This document shows, piece after piece, positions 22,752 through 32,135 of a stretch of 64,000 nucleotides of DNA (its first letter is position 1; each line of letters begins with the position of its first letter). The notes under the pieces were generated by a model. That model worked only from the letters and a program-made list of their open reading frames with translations. It was not told where the DNA came from and searched no databases. The stretch spans positions 62,001-126,000 of the forward strand of contig NZ_NNRM01000003.1 of NCBI RefSeq assembly GCF_002252525.1, in the 5' to 3' direction. The position numbers were made by a program, and so were the translations under genes. Source of the DNA: Brucella pseudogrignonensis. Lineage in GTDB: Bacteria; Pseudomonadota; Alphaproteobacteria; Rhizobiales; Rhizobiaceae.

Positions 22752-22912
22752 TTAGACCCTTCTTGCTGATTCCGCCACTAAAAAAAGTGTGACCAGCGTT
22801 TTTTCCATCAGAATCACACCCGTTCAGCCTCCCATATGGGATAACCGGATGCTTCCACCAAGTTCAGTCCTGCTCGCAGCATGTAGCGTTATTTGTTACA
22901 CGCGCACGAAAA

Positions 22913-22938
22913 AAGGCCGGGAAGATCCCGGCCTTTCG
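22913..22938 (-). terminator. Terminator of the L,D-transpeptidase gene
   Basis: On the minus strand, AGGCCGGGATCTTCCCGGCCT is a GC-rich hairpin followed directly by TTTTTT. It lies about 20 bases after the stop codon and is a textbook intrinsic terminator. Confidence 0.8.
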
Positions 22939-22955
22939 GGTATTTCTACAAAAAA

Positions 22956-23645
22956 TTAGAGAACGACGACTTTTGCGCCCATGCCGACGCGATCATAGAG
23001 ATCCAGAATGTCGTCATTGGTCATACGGAAGCAACCGTTCGAAGCCGGGCTGCCGATTGTCCATGGCTGAGTGGTACCGTGAATACGGATATACGTATCC
23101 TTGTTGCCCTGGAACAGATACATGGCGCGCGAACCAAGTGGATTGCCTGGACCGCCGTCCATACCGTTCTTGTAGCGACCATACTGAGCAGGATTGCGTT
23201 CAATCATTTCCTTGGTCGGAATCCAGCGTGGCCATTCGCGCTTTGCGCTGACAGTTGCTGTTCCCTTGAACTCAAGTCCGACTTTACCGACCGCAATGCC
23301 GTAACGGCGCGCAGTGGTCGAGCTTTCGACGAGATAAAGGAAATACTTCGCAGGATCGATGACGATCGTGCCAGCTTCGTAACCGGTGAAGGATACGGTC
23401 TGCGCCTGATAGCGTGGGTCGATATTGTAGCGGTTGAGGGCAACCTTCTTCGCAGCACCTGCGTTCGAAGCGCTCTTCTTTTTCTTCTTTGCAGGCTTTT
23501 CCTTGGCATCGTTTGCCATAGCGACCTGCTGAACACCCGTTGCCGCAGCCGTAAGTTCAGCTTCAGCACCAGCTGCAAAACTTGGGCCCGTAAGTCCAAT
23601 GCAAAGGCTTGCAATGCCAGCCATCAAAATAAAACGTGAAGACAT
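22956..23645 (-). CDS. L,D-transpeptidase (YkuD family), exported
   Basis: 229 residues. A signal peptide (SSRFILMAGIASLCIGLTGPSFAAG) precedes a Lys-rich spacer (about residues 50-60, KPAKKKKK) and a YkuD domain. The active-site region is IHGTTQPWTIGSPASNGCFRM, containing the conserved His and the catalytic Cys in the S-x-GC-[IF]-R-M pattern. Such enzymes form 3-3 peptidoglycan crosslinks or attach proteins to peptidoglycan; in brucellae some anchor outer-membrane proteins. The ATG at 23645 gives a proper signal peptide; the frame to 23666 is unlikely. Appears monocistronic. Confidence 0.9.
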   Translation of the reverse strand: MSSRFILMAGIASLCIGLTGPSFAAGAEAELTAAATGVQQVAMANDAKEKPAKKKKKSASNAGAAKKVALNRYNIDPRYQAQTVSFTGYEAGTIVIDPAKYFLYLVESSTTARRYGIAVGKVGLEFKGTATVSAKREWPRWIPTKEMIERNPAQYGRYKNGMDGGPGNPLGSRAMYLFQGNKDTYIRIHGTTQPWTIGSPASNGCFRMTNDDILDLYDRVGMGAKVVVL

Positions 23646-23825
23646 GATCTGTTCCCGAAAACCCAAGCAGTGCGGAAAACACCTGTCGCAGTATCGCGTT
23701 CAGGCTTTCGCTCTCCATACTGCAAAGGGCAGCACTACTCAATTATCCACAATAGCTATCCCTCACGATTCGAGAGGGGCTATTGCCCGTGTGCAACACT
23801 TTGCAATCTGATGCTTAACAAAAAG

Positions 23826-23851
23826 AAAACCGGCCCTTTCGAGCCGGTTTT
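23826..23851 (-). terminator. Terminator of secG
   Basis: On the minus strand, AAAACCGGCTCGAAAGGGCCGGTTTT forms a hairpin followed by CTTTTTG, about 25 bases after the secG stop. Confidence 0.7.
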
Positions 23852-23876
23852 CAAATTTTCTGCAATTACAAAGCTC

Positions 23877-24326
23877 TTATTGTGAGCTTGGAACCTGTGG
23901 AGCCTGTGGCTGAGTGCTGTCAGGCTGCGCTGGTGCAGTTGCTGGAGCTTCACCCGAAGCAGGTGTTTCAGCTTCATTGGTGCGCGAAGACTCACCACCC
24001 AGCTGATTGAGAATGCCACCGCCAGTACCGGTACCAGTTCCACCAGCAGGAGGATTCTGCGTGCTGCCAGCTGCAGGAATACGGTTCAGAATGTCCGTTG
24101 GCTTTTCGCCATAACGGGCCATGATGCCGAGAACGAGCGAAGTGGCGAAGAAGCCAATCGCAAGAATAGCTGTCGTGCGGGTCAGCGCGTTAGCCGCGCC
24201 GCGTGCCGTCATGAAGCCCGAACCACCGCCGATACCAAGGCCACCGCCTTCGGAACGCTGGATGAGCACAACGCCAACAAGCGCCAGAACGATCAACAAA
24301 TGAATGACAATGACTATGGTCTGCAT
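23877..24326 (-). CDS. secG: Preprotein translocase subunit SecG
   Basis: 149 residues. The N-terminal 75 residues match SecG: a first membrane helix (IVIVIHLLIVLALVGVVLIQ), the cytosolic SEGGGLGIGGGSGFMTARG loop with ALTRTTAILAIGFFATSLVLGI as the second helix. The remaining 75 residues are a low-complexity tail rich in Gly, Thr, Pro, Gln and Ser, absent from E. coli SecG (110 residues). SecG assists SecYEG in protein export. It is downstream of tpiA with 163 bases between. Confidence 0.92.
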   Translation of the reverse strand: MQTIVIVIHLLIVLALVGVVLIQRSEGGGLGIGGGSGFMTARGAANALTRTTAILAIGFFATSLVLGIMARYGEKPTDILNRIPAAGSTQNPPAGGTGTGTGGGILNQLGGESSRTNEAETPASGEAPATAPAQPDSTQPQAPQVPSSQ

Positions 24327-24489
24327 AGGTTACGGTCTTTATATCTCTGGACTAATGCATAACCGGGAAAAACCAAGCGATTTCCGCCCCGGATAGCGAT
24401 GATACAAATAGATAGAGCGGCTCTTTACACGCTATTGCATGATAATCCAAGCCCTGCACCCGATATAGATTAAAGGACGCAGATGCTCA

Positions 24490-25254
24490 TCACAGATTAC
24501 GATAGGTTTCGCATATGGCGAGGAAGTCTGTTGCTTTCAAGCTGGCTCCGCCAACCAATGCGCCATCGACATCCGGCACGCTCAACAATTCAATGGCATT
24601 GGCTGGTTTGACCGAACCACCATAGAGAAGTCTCAGATGCGCGCCGCTGGTGCCAAAACGTTCGGTCAGCTTGTCACGCATGAATGCGTGGGCTGCGCGT
24701 ACATCCTGAACAGTCGGCGTCAAACCAGTACCGATGGCCCAAACTGGCTCATAAGCAACAATCGTGTTTTCAGCCTTCACACCATCGGGAAGCGAAGCTG
24801 CAAGCTGGTCGCCAATCACATCAAGTGTGCGATCTGACTTGCGCTCATCAGCGGTTTCGCCAACGCAGACAATCGCAATAAGACCAGCAGCCCAGGCGGC
24901 TTCAGTCTTGCTGCGCACCAGCTCGCTGGCTTCGCGATGATCGGTACGACGTTCCGAGTGGCCGAGGATAACGTGACTTGCACCTGCTTCTTTCAGCATT
25001 TCGGCCGAAACATCGCCGGTATGTGCGCCAGACACTTTCTGGTGACAATCCTGACCGCCAAGCGCAACTGTTTCACCTTCAAGCGTTTCAGCAGCGCGCG
25101 ACAACAATGTCGCCGGAACGCAGATCACGGCATCAAGCTTACGACCCAGATCGGAACTCAGGCCCGCAGAAATCGCGCGCAATTCCGTGAGGGATTCTCC
25201 TGTACCATTCATTTTCCAGTTGCCAGCAACCAGAGGACGGATTCCCGGAGTCAT
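24490..25254 (-). CDS. tpiA: Triosephosphate isomerase
   Basis: 254 residues. Catalytic landmarks are GNWKMNGTG (Lys), LGHSERR (His), and [14 protein letters not shown] (Glu and flexible loop 6), with [12 protein letters not shown] and VGGASL at the phosphate site. It interconverts dihydroxyacetone phosphate and glyceraldehyde-3-phosphate. Divergent from the PpiD-like gene with 227 bases between, which must hold both promoters. Confidence 0.97.
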   Translation of the reverse strand: MTPGIRPLVAGNWKMNGTGESLTELRAISAGLSSDLGRKLDAVICVPATLLSRAAETLEGETVALGGQDCHQKVSGAHTGDVSAEMLKEAGASHVILGHSERRTDHREASELVRSKTEAAWAAGLIAIVCVGETADERKSDRTLDVIGDQLAASLPDGVKAENTIVAYEPVWAIGTGLTPTVQDVRAAHAFMRDKLTERFGTSGAHLRLLYGGSVKPANAIELLSVPDVDGALVGGASLKATDFLAICETYRNL

Positions 25255-25481
25255 TTCATTCTCCTCGCCTTAAAGAACGCCGGACCGCATATTTTTGCGT
25301 GAGCGGCGCCAAATTTTGCCACTGACTAAGCGTATTCGTCACGCAATGCAACGTTCTTGGCAATGTTCTTGGTGGTCGACGCTCAATGAGAACTTGCATC
25401 ATGGCCTAGCTTAAGGTTATCCCCTCACACGGGTTATCTTTATCGATAGCCGGGCTTTGTTTTGTTCTTAAAGGGTTTCCA

Positions 25482-27368
25482 ATGCTCGACAGTATGCGTG
25501 ATGCCGCCAAATCCTGGGTTGCTAAGCTTCTCCTCGGTCTGCTCGTTCTGAGTTTTGCAGTCTGGGGCATCGCTGATGCATTCCGAGGCGACATGTCTGG
25601 CAATGCAGCGCTGAGCGCTGGCAAGTCGGAAGTGAGCGCAACAGATTATCGCTTTGCTTACGAGCAGCAGCTGATGCGTCTGTCGCAGCAGTTCCGTCAG
25701 CGACTGACCCGCGAACAGGCACAACAGTTCGGCGTCGACAATCAGGTTCTTGCACAACTCGCAGCTGGCGTTGTTCTGGATGAAGAAGCACGCAACATGC
25801 AGCTTGGTCTTTCCAAGGATGGCATTGCGCGTCTGACCGGCGAAGACCCATCGTTCCAGGATGCCAGCGGCAATTTCAGCCGCGCGCAGTTCGATGCAGT
25901 TCTGCGCCAGTCAAACATTCGTGCGCAGGACTATCTCGATAACCGCGCGAAAGTTGCTCGTCGCCAGCAGATCGTTGAAGCAGCAACCGACGGCATGAAA
26001 ATGCCAAACACCATGCTCAAGGCGCTTGCTCTTTATCAGGGTGAAAGCCGCAGCGCGGATTACATCACAATCCCGGCTGAAAAGGCCGATGCTGTTCCAG
26101 CGCCTTCCGATGACGCTCTCAAGGCTTACTTTGAAGAGCACAAGGATGAATATAAGGCTCCGGAATACCGCAAGATCACCTATGTGAAGCTTGAGCCGTC
26201 GGACATTGCCGATGCTGCTGCTGTCACGCAGGATGAGATCAAGGAATATTACGAAAAGAACCAGAGCCGTTTCAGCACCACTGAAACGCGCACCATCGAA
26301 CAGCTGAACTTTGCTGATGAAGCAGCTGCTACGGCCGCACAGCAGAAAATCGCAGCAGGCACAAGCTTTGTCGATATCGGCAAAGAACAGGGCAAGAGCG
26401 AAGCTGATCTGGTTCTCGGAACCTTCGAAAAGACCGCTCTTCCAGATGCAATTATCGCAGAAGCAGCATTTGGCCTTAATGAAGGCGGCGTAAGTGACGT
26501 TGTTAAGGGCGCATTCGGCCCGGTCATTCTCCGCGTTACCAAAGTTAATCCGGCAAACACCAAGTCGCTGTCGGATGTTGAAGGCGAAATTCGCGATACC
26601 GTTGCCACCAACATTGCAATCAGCAGCATCAACGGCATTCACGATTCCTATGAACAGCAGCGTTCGGACGGCGCAAGCATGGCCGATGTTGCCAAGGGCC
26701 TCAGCCTCAAGACCGTAACCATTGACGCGGTCGATGCCGAAGGCAACGATCCGGCCGGCAAAGCGGTTGAACTGCCAAACTCCGAAGCGCTTCTCGCTGC
26801 CGCATTCCAGGCAGAACAGGGCTTCGACAACGACGCGCTCACCATGGGTAACACCGGTTATCTCTGGTACCAGATTGATGGCACCACCCCTGCTCGCGAC
26901 CGCACCCTTGATGAAGTTAAGGACAAGGTCATTGCAGCATGGAAGGGCGAAGAAGCCGTCAAGCGTTTGAACCAGCGTCTGGAAGAGCTGAAGAAGCGCC
27001 TGGATGGCGGTGAGACGCTCGATGCGATTGCTGCTGAAGCTGGTCTAGAAAAGCAGACCAAGCGCGGCATCACCCGCAACACTAACGATGCGGATTTTGG
27101 CTCGGCTGCAACCGCTCAGGTATTCCGTGGCGCAAACGACCACACCGGTACAGCGGCTGCAGCATCTGACGATGCACAGATCTTGTTCAAGGTTGTTGAA
27201 GTCACCGAACCAACCGCTGCAGGTCCGGAAGCAATTCCTGAACAGCAGCAGACCTATCTGTCAACGACACTCACAGATGATGTTCTTGAGCAGATGGTCG
27301 GCGAACTGCAGAAGCAGTATCCGGTGCGGATCAACCAGACCGTAATCAACAATGCATTGGCCTTCTGA
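25482..27368 (+). CDS. ppiD: PpiD-like periplasmic peptidyl-prolyl isomerase
   Basis: 628 residues. One N-terminal membrane helix (about 14-32, [21 protein letters not shown]) anchors a large periplasmic part. A SurA/PpiD N-terminal chaperone domain (about 45-180) is followed by a parvulin-like rotamase region (about 250-350, [29 protein letters not shown]) and a second C-terminal PpiD segment. The general size and layout match E. coli PpiD (623 residues), which holds newly secreted proteins near SecYEG. Followed 20 bases later by trpD. Confidence 0.88.
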   Translation: MLDSMRDAAKSWVAKLLLGLLVLSFAVWGIADAFRGDMSGNAALSAGKSEVSATDYRFAYEQQLMRLSQQFRQRLTREQAQQFGVDNQVLAQLAAGVVLDEEARNMQLGLSKDGIARLTGEDPSFQDASGNFSRAQFDAVLRQSNIRAQDYLDNRAKVARRQQIVEAATDGMKMPNTMLKALALYQGESRSADYITIPAEKADAVPAPSDDALKAYFEEHKDEYKAPEYRKITYVKLEPSDIADAAAVTQDEIKEYYEKNQSRFSTTETRTIEQLNFADEAAATAAQQKIAAGTSFVDIGKEQGKSEADLVLGTFEKTALPDAIIAEAAFGLNEGGVSDVVKGAFGPVILRVTKVNPANTKSLSDVEGEIRDTVATNIAISSINGIHDSYEQQRSDGASMADVAKGLSLKTVTIDAVDAEGNDPAGKAVELPNSEALLAAAFQAEQGFDNDALTMGNTGYLWYQIDGTTPARDRTLDEVKDKVIAAWKGEEAVKRLNQRLEELKKRLDGGETLDAIAAEAGLEKQTKRGITRNTNDADFGSAATAQVFRGANDHTGTAAAASDDAQILFKVVEVTEPTAAGPEAIPEQQQTYLSTTLTDDVLEQMVGELQKQYPVRINQTVINNALAF

Positions 27369-27388
27369 TCAGCGGCGGACATGGAATA

Positions 27389-28408
27389 ATGGCTGACTTA
27401 AAACCCTATATCGCCAAGGCTGCCTCCGGCAATCCGTTGTCGCTCGAGGATTCCAAGGCAGCTTTCGACATCATGATGTCCGGACAGGCTACGCCGTCAC
27501 AGATCGGCGGTTTTCTGATGGCTCTGCGTGTTCGCGGTGAAACAGTGCCGGAAATAGCCGGTGCTGTATCATCTATGCGCTCACGAATGCTTCCAGTTTC
27601 CGCTCCGGCGGGCGCTGTAGATATTGTCGGCACTGGCGGAGATCAGTCCGGCTCCTACAACGTTTCCAGCTGTTCCGCCTTTGTCGTGGCCGGCGCAGGC
27701 GTTCCGGTTGCAAAGCATGGTAATCGCGCGCTCTCTTCCAAATCAGGTGCGGCAGATGCGCTGGCAGCTCTTGGTGTGAACATCGAAGCCGATGCAAACA
27801 CGATTGGCCGCAGCATCAATGAAGCTGGTCTTGGCTTCATGTTTGCGCCGATGCACCATTCTGCGATGCGTCATGTCGGACCATCGCGCGTTGAACTCGG
27901 CACCCGAACGATTTTCAATCTGCTTGGTCCGCTTTCAAACCCGGCAAGCGTCAAGCGCCAGCTGGTTGGTGTGTTCTCGGCAGAATGGGTTGAGCCTCTG
28001 GCTCAGGTTCTCAAAGAACTGGGCTCCGAAACCGCCTGGGTGGTCTATGGTGATGGTCTCGATGAGATGACCACGGCAGGCACCACAAAGGTTGCAGCAC
28101 TTGAAAACGGCACTATTCGTACTTTTGAGATTACACCGGAAGACGTTGGCCTTCGTCGCGTCGATATGTCGGAGCTCAAGGGCGGTGAAGCCGAAGTTAA
28201 CGCAAAGGCGCTGCTTGGTGTTCTTGAAGGTGCACAGAACGCATATCGCGATATTGTGCTCTTGAACTCTGCCGCAGCACTGGTGATTTCCGGCAAGGCG
28301 AAAGACCTGAAGGACGGCATTGCCCTCGCAGCGCAGTCAATCGACAGCGGAGCAGCTTTAGCCGTTCTGCAAAAGGTCATTGCTGTGTCAAACGATAACC
28401 CGCTCTGA
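27389..28408 (+). CDS. trpD: Anthranilate phosphoribosyltransferase
   Basis: 339 residues catalysing the second committed step of tryptophan synthesis. The phosphoribosyl-pyrophosphate loop is [36 protein letters not shown] and [31 protein letters not shown] are standard family blocks that contact anthranilate. It lies 20 bases after ppiD and 16 bases before trpC, so tryptophan genes may ride on the ppiD transcript. No anthranilate synthase gene is in the window. Confidence 0.97.
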   Translation: MADLKPYIAKAASGNPLSLEDSKAAFDIMMSGQATPSQIGGFLMALRVRGETVPEIAGAVSSMRSRMLPVSAPAGAVDIVGTGGDQSGSYNVSSCSAFVVAGAGVPVAKHGNRALSSKSGAADALAALGVNIEADANTIGRSINEAGLGFMFAPMHHSAMRHVGPSRVELGTRTIFNLLGPLSNPASVKRQLVGVFSAEWVEPLAQVLKELGSETAWVVYGDGLDEMTTAGTTKVAALENGTIRTFEITPEDVGLRRVDMSELKGGEAEVNAKALLGVLEGAQNAYRDIVLLNSAAALVISGKAKDLKDGIALAAQSIDSGAALAVLQKVIAVSNDNPL

Positions 28409-28424
28409 CGGAGAGGATCAAACC

Positions 28425-29225
28425 ATGTCCACCGACATTTTGCGGAAAATCGAAGCTTACAAGCGCGAGGAAATCGCTGCTGCCAAGGCTCGTCTTCCAC
28501 TCGAAGAAGTGAAGGCGCAGGCCAAGGATCAGCCTGCAACACGCGGTTTTCTCAAGGCACTGGAAGCCAAGCGCGCAGCCAACAAGTTCGCGCTCATTGC
28601 TGAAATCAAGAAGGCGAGCCCTTCCAAAGGCCTTATCCGCCCTGATTTTGATCCGCCAGCGCTGGCCAAGGCTTATGAAGACGGCGGCGCGGCCTGCCTG
28701 TCCGTTCTCACGGATACGCCATCTTTTCAGGGCGCACCGGAATTTCTGACAGCGGCACGCAATGCCTGCTCGCTACCCGCCTTGCGCAAGGATTTCCTTT
28801 TCGACGCCTATCAAGTCTATGAAGCGCGCAGCTGGGGTGCAGATTGTATCCTCATCATTCTGGCAAGCGTCGATGATGATCTGGCCAAAGCGCTCGAAGA
28901 AACCGCTTTCGAACTCGGTATGGATGCTCTCATTGAAGTCCATGACGAAGAAGAAACCGAACGCGCGCTGAAGCTTTCATCGCGTCTCGTTGGCGTCAAC
29001 AATCGCAATCTGCGCACGTTTGAAGTCGATCTTGCTGTTTCCGAACGCCTCGCAAAGATGGTGCCTTCGGACCGTCTTCTGGTTGGCGAAAGCGGCATCT
29101 TCACCCATGATGATTGCCTCCGTCTTGAAAAGTCGGATATCGGAACATTCCTCATCGGCGAAAGCCTGATGCGCCAGGATGACGTTGCTCAGGCGACCCG
29201 CGAACTTCTGACCGGCAAGGTGTAA
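28425..29225 (+). CDS. trpC: Indole-3-glycerol phosphate synthase
   Basis: 266-residue TIM barrel that closes the indole ring. Motifs are [14 protein letters not shown] at the start, [23 protein letters not shown] (catalytic Lys and substrate phosphate region), [21 protein letters not shown], and [14 protein letters not shown]. The frame is open from 28380 inside trpD, but ATG 28425 has a GAGAGG ribosome site and the expected N-terminus. Not fused to trpF, unlike in enterics. Confidence 0.97.
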   Translation: MSTDILRKIEAYKREEIAAAKARLPLEEVKAQAKDQPATRGFLKALEAKRAANKFALIAEIKKASPSKGLIRPDFDPPALAKAYEDGGAACLSVLTDTPSFQGAPEFLTAARNACSLPALRKDFLFDAYQVYEARSWGADCILIILASVDDDLAKALEETAFELGMDALIEVHDEEETERALKLSSRLVGVNNRNLRTFEVDLAVSERLAKMVPSDRLLVGESGIFTHDDCLRLEKSDIGTFLIGESLMRQDDVAQATRELLTGKV

Positions 29226-29228
29226 GCC

Positions 29229-29705
29229 ATGACAGCCAAACTCACCCATATCGACCAGACTGGCGCCGCCCATATGGTCGATGTCGGCGATAAGGCTGAG
29301 ACTGAACGCCAGGCAACGGCTGAAGGTGCAGTCAAAATGAAGCCAGAAACTCTGGCCCTCATTCTGGAAGGCAATGCCGCAAAAGGCGACGTTATCGGTG
29401 CTGCCCGTTTGGCGGGCATTATGGCTGCGAAGAAGACTGCTGATCTCATTCCGCTTTGCCACCCATTGATGCTGACAAAGGTCTCGGTGGACATCGAACC
29501 GGATCAATCACTTCCCGGCCTGCGCGTCTCTGCGACTGCAAAGCTGAAAGGCCGCACGGGAGTTGAAATGGAAGCGCTGACTGCCGTATCAGTCACCTGC
29601 CTGACCATCTATGACATGGCAAAGGCCGTTGATCGCCACATGGAAATTACCGATATTCGTGTTTCCGCAAAAAGTGGTGGCAAATCAGGCGACTGGAAAG
29701 CCTGA
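29229..29705 (+). CDS. moaC: Cyclic pyranopterin monophosphate synthase MoaC
   Basis: 158 residues of molybdenum cofactor synthesis, converting the MoaA product to cyclic pyranopterin monophosphate. The signature regions are present: [61 protein letters not shown] and [19 protein letters not shown]. Starts three bases after the trpC stop, and is followed by moeA after 151 bases. Confidence 0.97.
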   Translation: MTAKLTHIDQTGAAHMVDVGDKAETERQATAEGAVKMKPETLALILEGNAAKGDVIGAARLAGIMAAKKTADLIPLCHPLMLTKVSVDIEPDQSLPGLRVSATAKLKGRTGVEMEALTAVSVTCLTIYDMAKAVDRHMEITDIRVSAKSGGKSGDWKA

Positions 29706-29856
29706 TTTTCAAACGAACTTGCGGCAAATCAATTCATGGCCGCAGTTAATCTGCTTTAAGCAGCGAAGCATTTCCGGCATGAGCATTTAGCAGCCTGTGT
29801 AAGATAATGCGCAGAACAAGCGAAATAACGAGATTATTTTCTACGAGAGGAAGCCA

Positions 29857-31071
29857 ATGTCCCTTCTCCCGGTCGATGAAGCCCTTGCACGTATCCTGAG
29901 ATCGGCAGAGCCACACGGTTCTGAGCAGGTTCCTTTGACTTCAGCCGGTGGACGCGTCGTTGCTGAACCTGTGAAGGCTCACCTTCTGCAACCTCCCTTT
30001 GATTGCTCTGCTATGGATGGCTATGCGCTGATCGCACCTGAAAACATCAGCTATCCGCTTGAACTCACCGTAATTGGCGAATCAGCAGCCGGTAAGCGTT
30101 TCGATGGGCAGCTGGGCGAAGGTCAGGCGGTCCGCATTTTCACCGGTGCACCAATACCAGCAGGTGCAGATAGCATCGTTATTCAGGAAGACACGGAGCG
30201 CTCCGGCGACAAGCTGACGATCCGGCAAGGCCTCGATAAAGGTCGGCACATTCGTCGCGCGGGCCTCGATTTTGCACCTGCCGATGTTGTTCTTCCAGTT
30301 GGAAAAGCACTCGACGCCCCGGCACTTTCCCTTGCTGCGGCCAGTGGCAACGCAGCCATCTCCGTTTTCAAACAGCCCCGCATTGCAATACTGGCGACTG
30401 GAGACGAGCTCGTCCCGCCCGGTACAGTTCCCGGCCCGGACCAGATTGTCGCCTCCAACAGCGTCGGCATCGCCGAAATCGTTCGCCGCGCAGGCGGCAG
30501 GCCTGAAGATATGGGCATTATTATCGACGATCCCGAAAAGATCGAATCCGCAATTAGTGCCGTTCTCGAAGATGGCATCGATGTTCTTGTGACGATTGGC
30601 GGCGCGTCGGTTGGAGATCGCGATTACGTTCACGGGGCTTTACAGAATTGCGGCGTCGATCTCGACTTCTGGAAGATCGCCATGCGCCCGGGTAAACCGC
30701 TGATGTATGGCCGCAAGACGGTTTCGGGTAAAACCGTGCATGTCATCGGTCTGCCGGGTAATCCGGTTTCAAGCCTTGTCTGCAGTCTCGTATTTCTGCG
30801 TCCATTGGTGGCAAAGCTATCAGGCACTGACTTAACTGCAGATATTCGTCCCGCGAAATTGGGTCAGTCAATGAATGCAAACGATCATCGTAGGGACTTT
30901 GTTCGTGCGACGGTAGAAAAGGCAATCGACGGCACATTGATTGTAAAGCCATTTCCAATTCAGGATTCTTCAATGCTTTCTGCACTTGTGCGTTCCAATG
31001 CACTATTGATCAGAGAAGAAAATGCGCCAGCTGCAACGCTTGGAGATGCTTGTACAATATTGATGCTGTAA
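29857..31071 (+). CDS. moeA: Molybdopterin molybdenumtransferase MoeA
   Basis: 404 residues (gephyrin-like). Conserved parts are FDCSAMDGYAL near residue 50, VRIFTGAPIPAGADSIVIQED, GRHIRRAGLDFAPADVVL, ATGDELVPPG, TIGGASVGDRDYV, KIAMRPGKPLMYG and GLPGNPVSSLV. It inserts molybdenum into adenylylated molybdopterin. The gene pairs functionally with moaC. The 151-base gap from moaC may carry a promoter; I see no typical molybdenum-cofactor riboswitch layout there. Confidence 0.95.
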   Translation: MSLLPVDEALARILRSAEPHGSEQVPLTSAGGRVVAEPVKAHLLQPPFDCSAMDGYALIAPENISYPLELTVIGESAAGKRFDGQLGEGQAVRIFTGAPIPAGADSIVIQEDTERSGDKLTIRQGLDKGRHIRRAGLDFAPADVVLPVGKALDAPALSLAAASGNAAISVFKQPRIAILATGDELVPPGTVPGPDQIVASNSVGIAEIVRRAGGRPEDMGIIIDDPEKIESAISAVLEDGIDVLVTIGGASVGDRDYVHGALQNCGVDLDFWKIAMRPGKPLMYGRKTVSGKTVHVIGLPGNPVSSLVCSLVFLRPLVAKLSGTDLTADIRPAKLGQSMNANDHRRDFVRATVEKAIDGTLIVKPFPIQDSSMLSALVRSNALLIREENAPAATLGDACTILML

Positions 31072-31119
31072 CGAACGGCATCAATTCCCGCCCTCATTAA
31101 TCATTTTAAAACCATTGCA

Positions 31120-31149
31120 GAACAAGACTGGAACATATAGTGTTCGTTC
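31120..31149. promoter_or_regulatory. LexA operator (SOS boxes) upstream of lexA
   Basis: GAAC at 31120-31123, seven bases, then GAAC at 31131-31134 forms an exact alphaproteobacterial SOS box (GAACN7GAAC, the complement of GTTCN7GTTC). The second GAAC is again followed after seven bases by GTTC at 31142-31145, and another GTTC sits at 31146-31149. This cluster is 43-72 bases before the lexA start, where an autoregulatory operator is expected. Confidence 0.85.
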
Positions 31150-31191
31150 TGGTTTTGTTTTTATTTGATTCTGGTCTGGAGGGTGTAGCGC

Positions 31192-31914
31192 ATGTTGACC
31201 CGTAAGCAGCACGAGCTTCTGCTGTTCATTCATGAACGTCTTAAAGAGACGGGCATCCCTCCGTCTTTTGACGAGATGAAAGAGGCTCTCGATCTAGCCT
31301 CGAAATCGGGCATTCATCGCCTCATCACGGCATTGGAAGAACGTGGCTTTATCCGCAGACTTCCTAACAGAGCACGCGCTCTGGAAGTCCTGCGGTTGCC
31401 AGATTCGATAGCACCGGGCTTGAACTCGCAGAAGAAGTTCGCTCCGAGCGTCATCGAAGGAAGCCTTGGTAAAGCTCCCCCTCCTCCACCGGCGCGCCCT
31501 GCTCCGGTCATGGCGGACAATGATTCCTCAACAATGGTCTCTGTGCCTATGATGGGACGCATCGCTGCCGGTGTGCCGATCTCGGCAATCCAGAATCAGA
31601 CACACTCACTGAGCCTTCCTCCGGAAATGCTGGGCGCCGGTGAACACTACGCTTTGGAAGTCAAAGGCGATTCGATGATCGACGCCGGTATTTTTGACGG
31701 CGACACAGTCATCATTAAACGCGGTGATACAGCCAATCCGGGTGAAATTGTCGTCGCACTGGTGGACGACGAAGAAGCGACATTGAAGCGTTTTCGCCGC
31801 AAAGGCGCTTCCATCGCCTTGGAAGCAGCAAACCCGGCTTACGAAACCCGCATCTTCGGACCTGACCGCGTGCGCGTTCAGGGCAAGCTGATCGGTCTGA
31901 TCCGACGCTATTAA
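31192..31914 (+). CDS. lexA: LexA repressor
   Basis: 240 residues, SOS regulon repressor. An N-terminal winged helix (about 1-68) includes [33 protein letters not shown] proline-rich linker (91-105) leads to the S24 peptidase domain. The self-cleavage bond is Ala126-Gly127 (GRIAAGVPI), with the catalytic serine at 161 (GDSMIDAG) and lysine at 199 (EATLKRF). It should bind the operator just upstream and so control itself. Convergent with comEC, separated by 221 bases with a complex palindrome. Confidence 0.97.
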   Translation: MLTRKQHELLLFIHERLKETGIPPSFDEMKEALDLASKSGIHRLITALEERGFIRRLPNRARALEVLRLPDSIAPGLNSQKKFAPSVIEGSLGKAPPPPPARPAPVMADNDSSTMVSVPMMGRIAAGVPISAIQNQTHSLSLPPEMLGAGEHYALEVKGDSMIDAGIFDGDTVIIKRGDTANPGEIVVALVDDEEATLKRFRRKGASIALEAANPAYETRIFGPDRVRVQGKLIGLIRRY

Positions 31915-31967
31915 ATCTCACACATAACCGCTGCGCTTCCTTGAGGTATGTGGCGGTTAATATTCAT

Positions 31968-32079
31968 AGCATTTCCGGCAAAAGTGCGAAGCGTCTCCGC
32001 AGGGAAATCGGTTCGCCGGACTGATTTCTTTTCCTGCTGCGGTGCGTCGGATAATGCGTAAAAACAATCAGTTATAGAG
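31968..32079. repeat. Composite palindromic repeat between lexA and comEC
   Basis: The left part (31969-31993) and the right part (32049-32079) resemble the two ends of a common Brucellaceae intergenic repeat seen also at 56571. Between them is a further large hairpin with arms 31997-32012 and 20-plus bases at 32020-32042 (CCGCAGG/CCTG-CTGCGG outer, GAAATC/GATTTC inner). It looks as if a second palindrome was inserted into the first. It lies between convergent genes and may also act as a bidirectional terminator. Confidence 0.5.
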
Positions 32080-32135
32080 GCTCCAACGATTCATTCCTAA
32101 CTGGAACGGCTGTAAGTCTGCCAGAAGACCATGAA

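Noticed and set aside
25353-25368. Two GTTC motifs in the tpiA/ppiD intergenic region, resembling an SOS box
   Set aside because: The spacing is eight bases, not seven as in the lexA operator of this genome; neither neighbour is a usual SOS gene.
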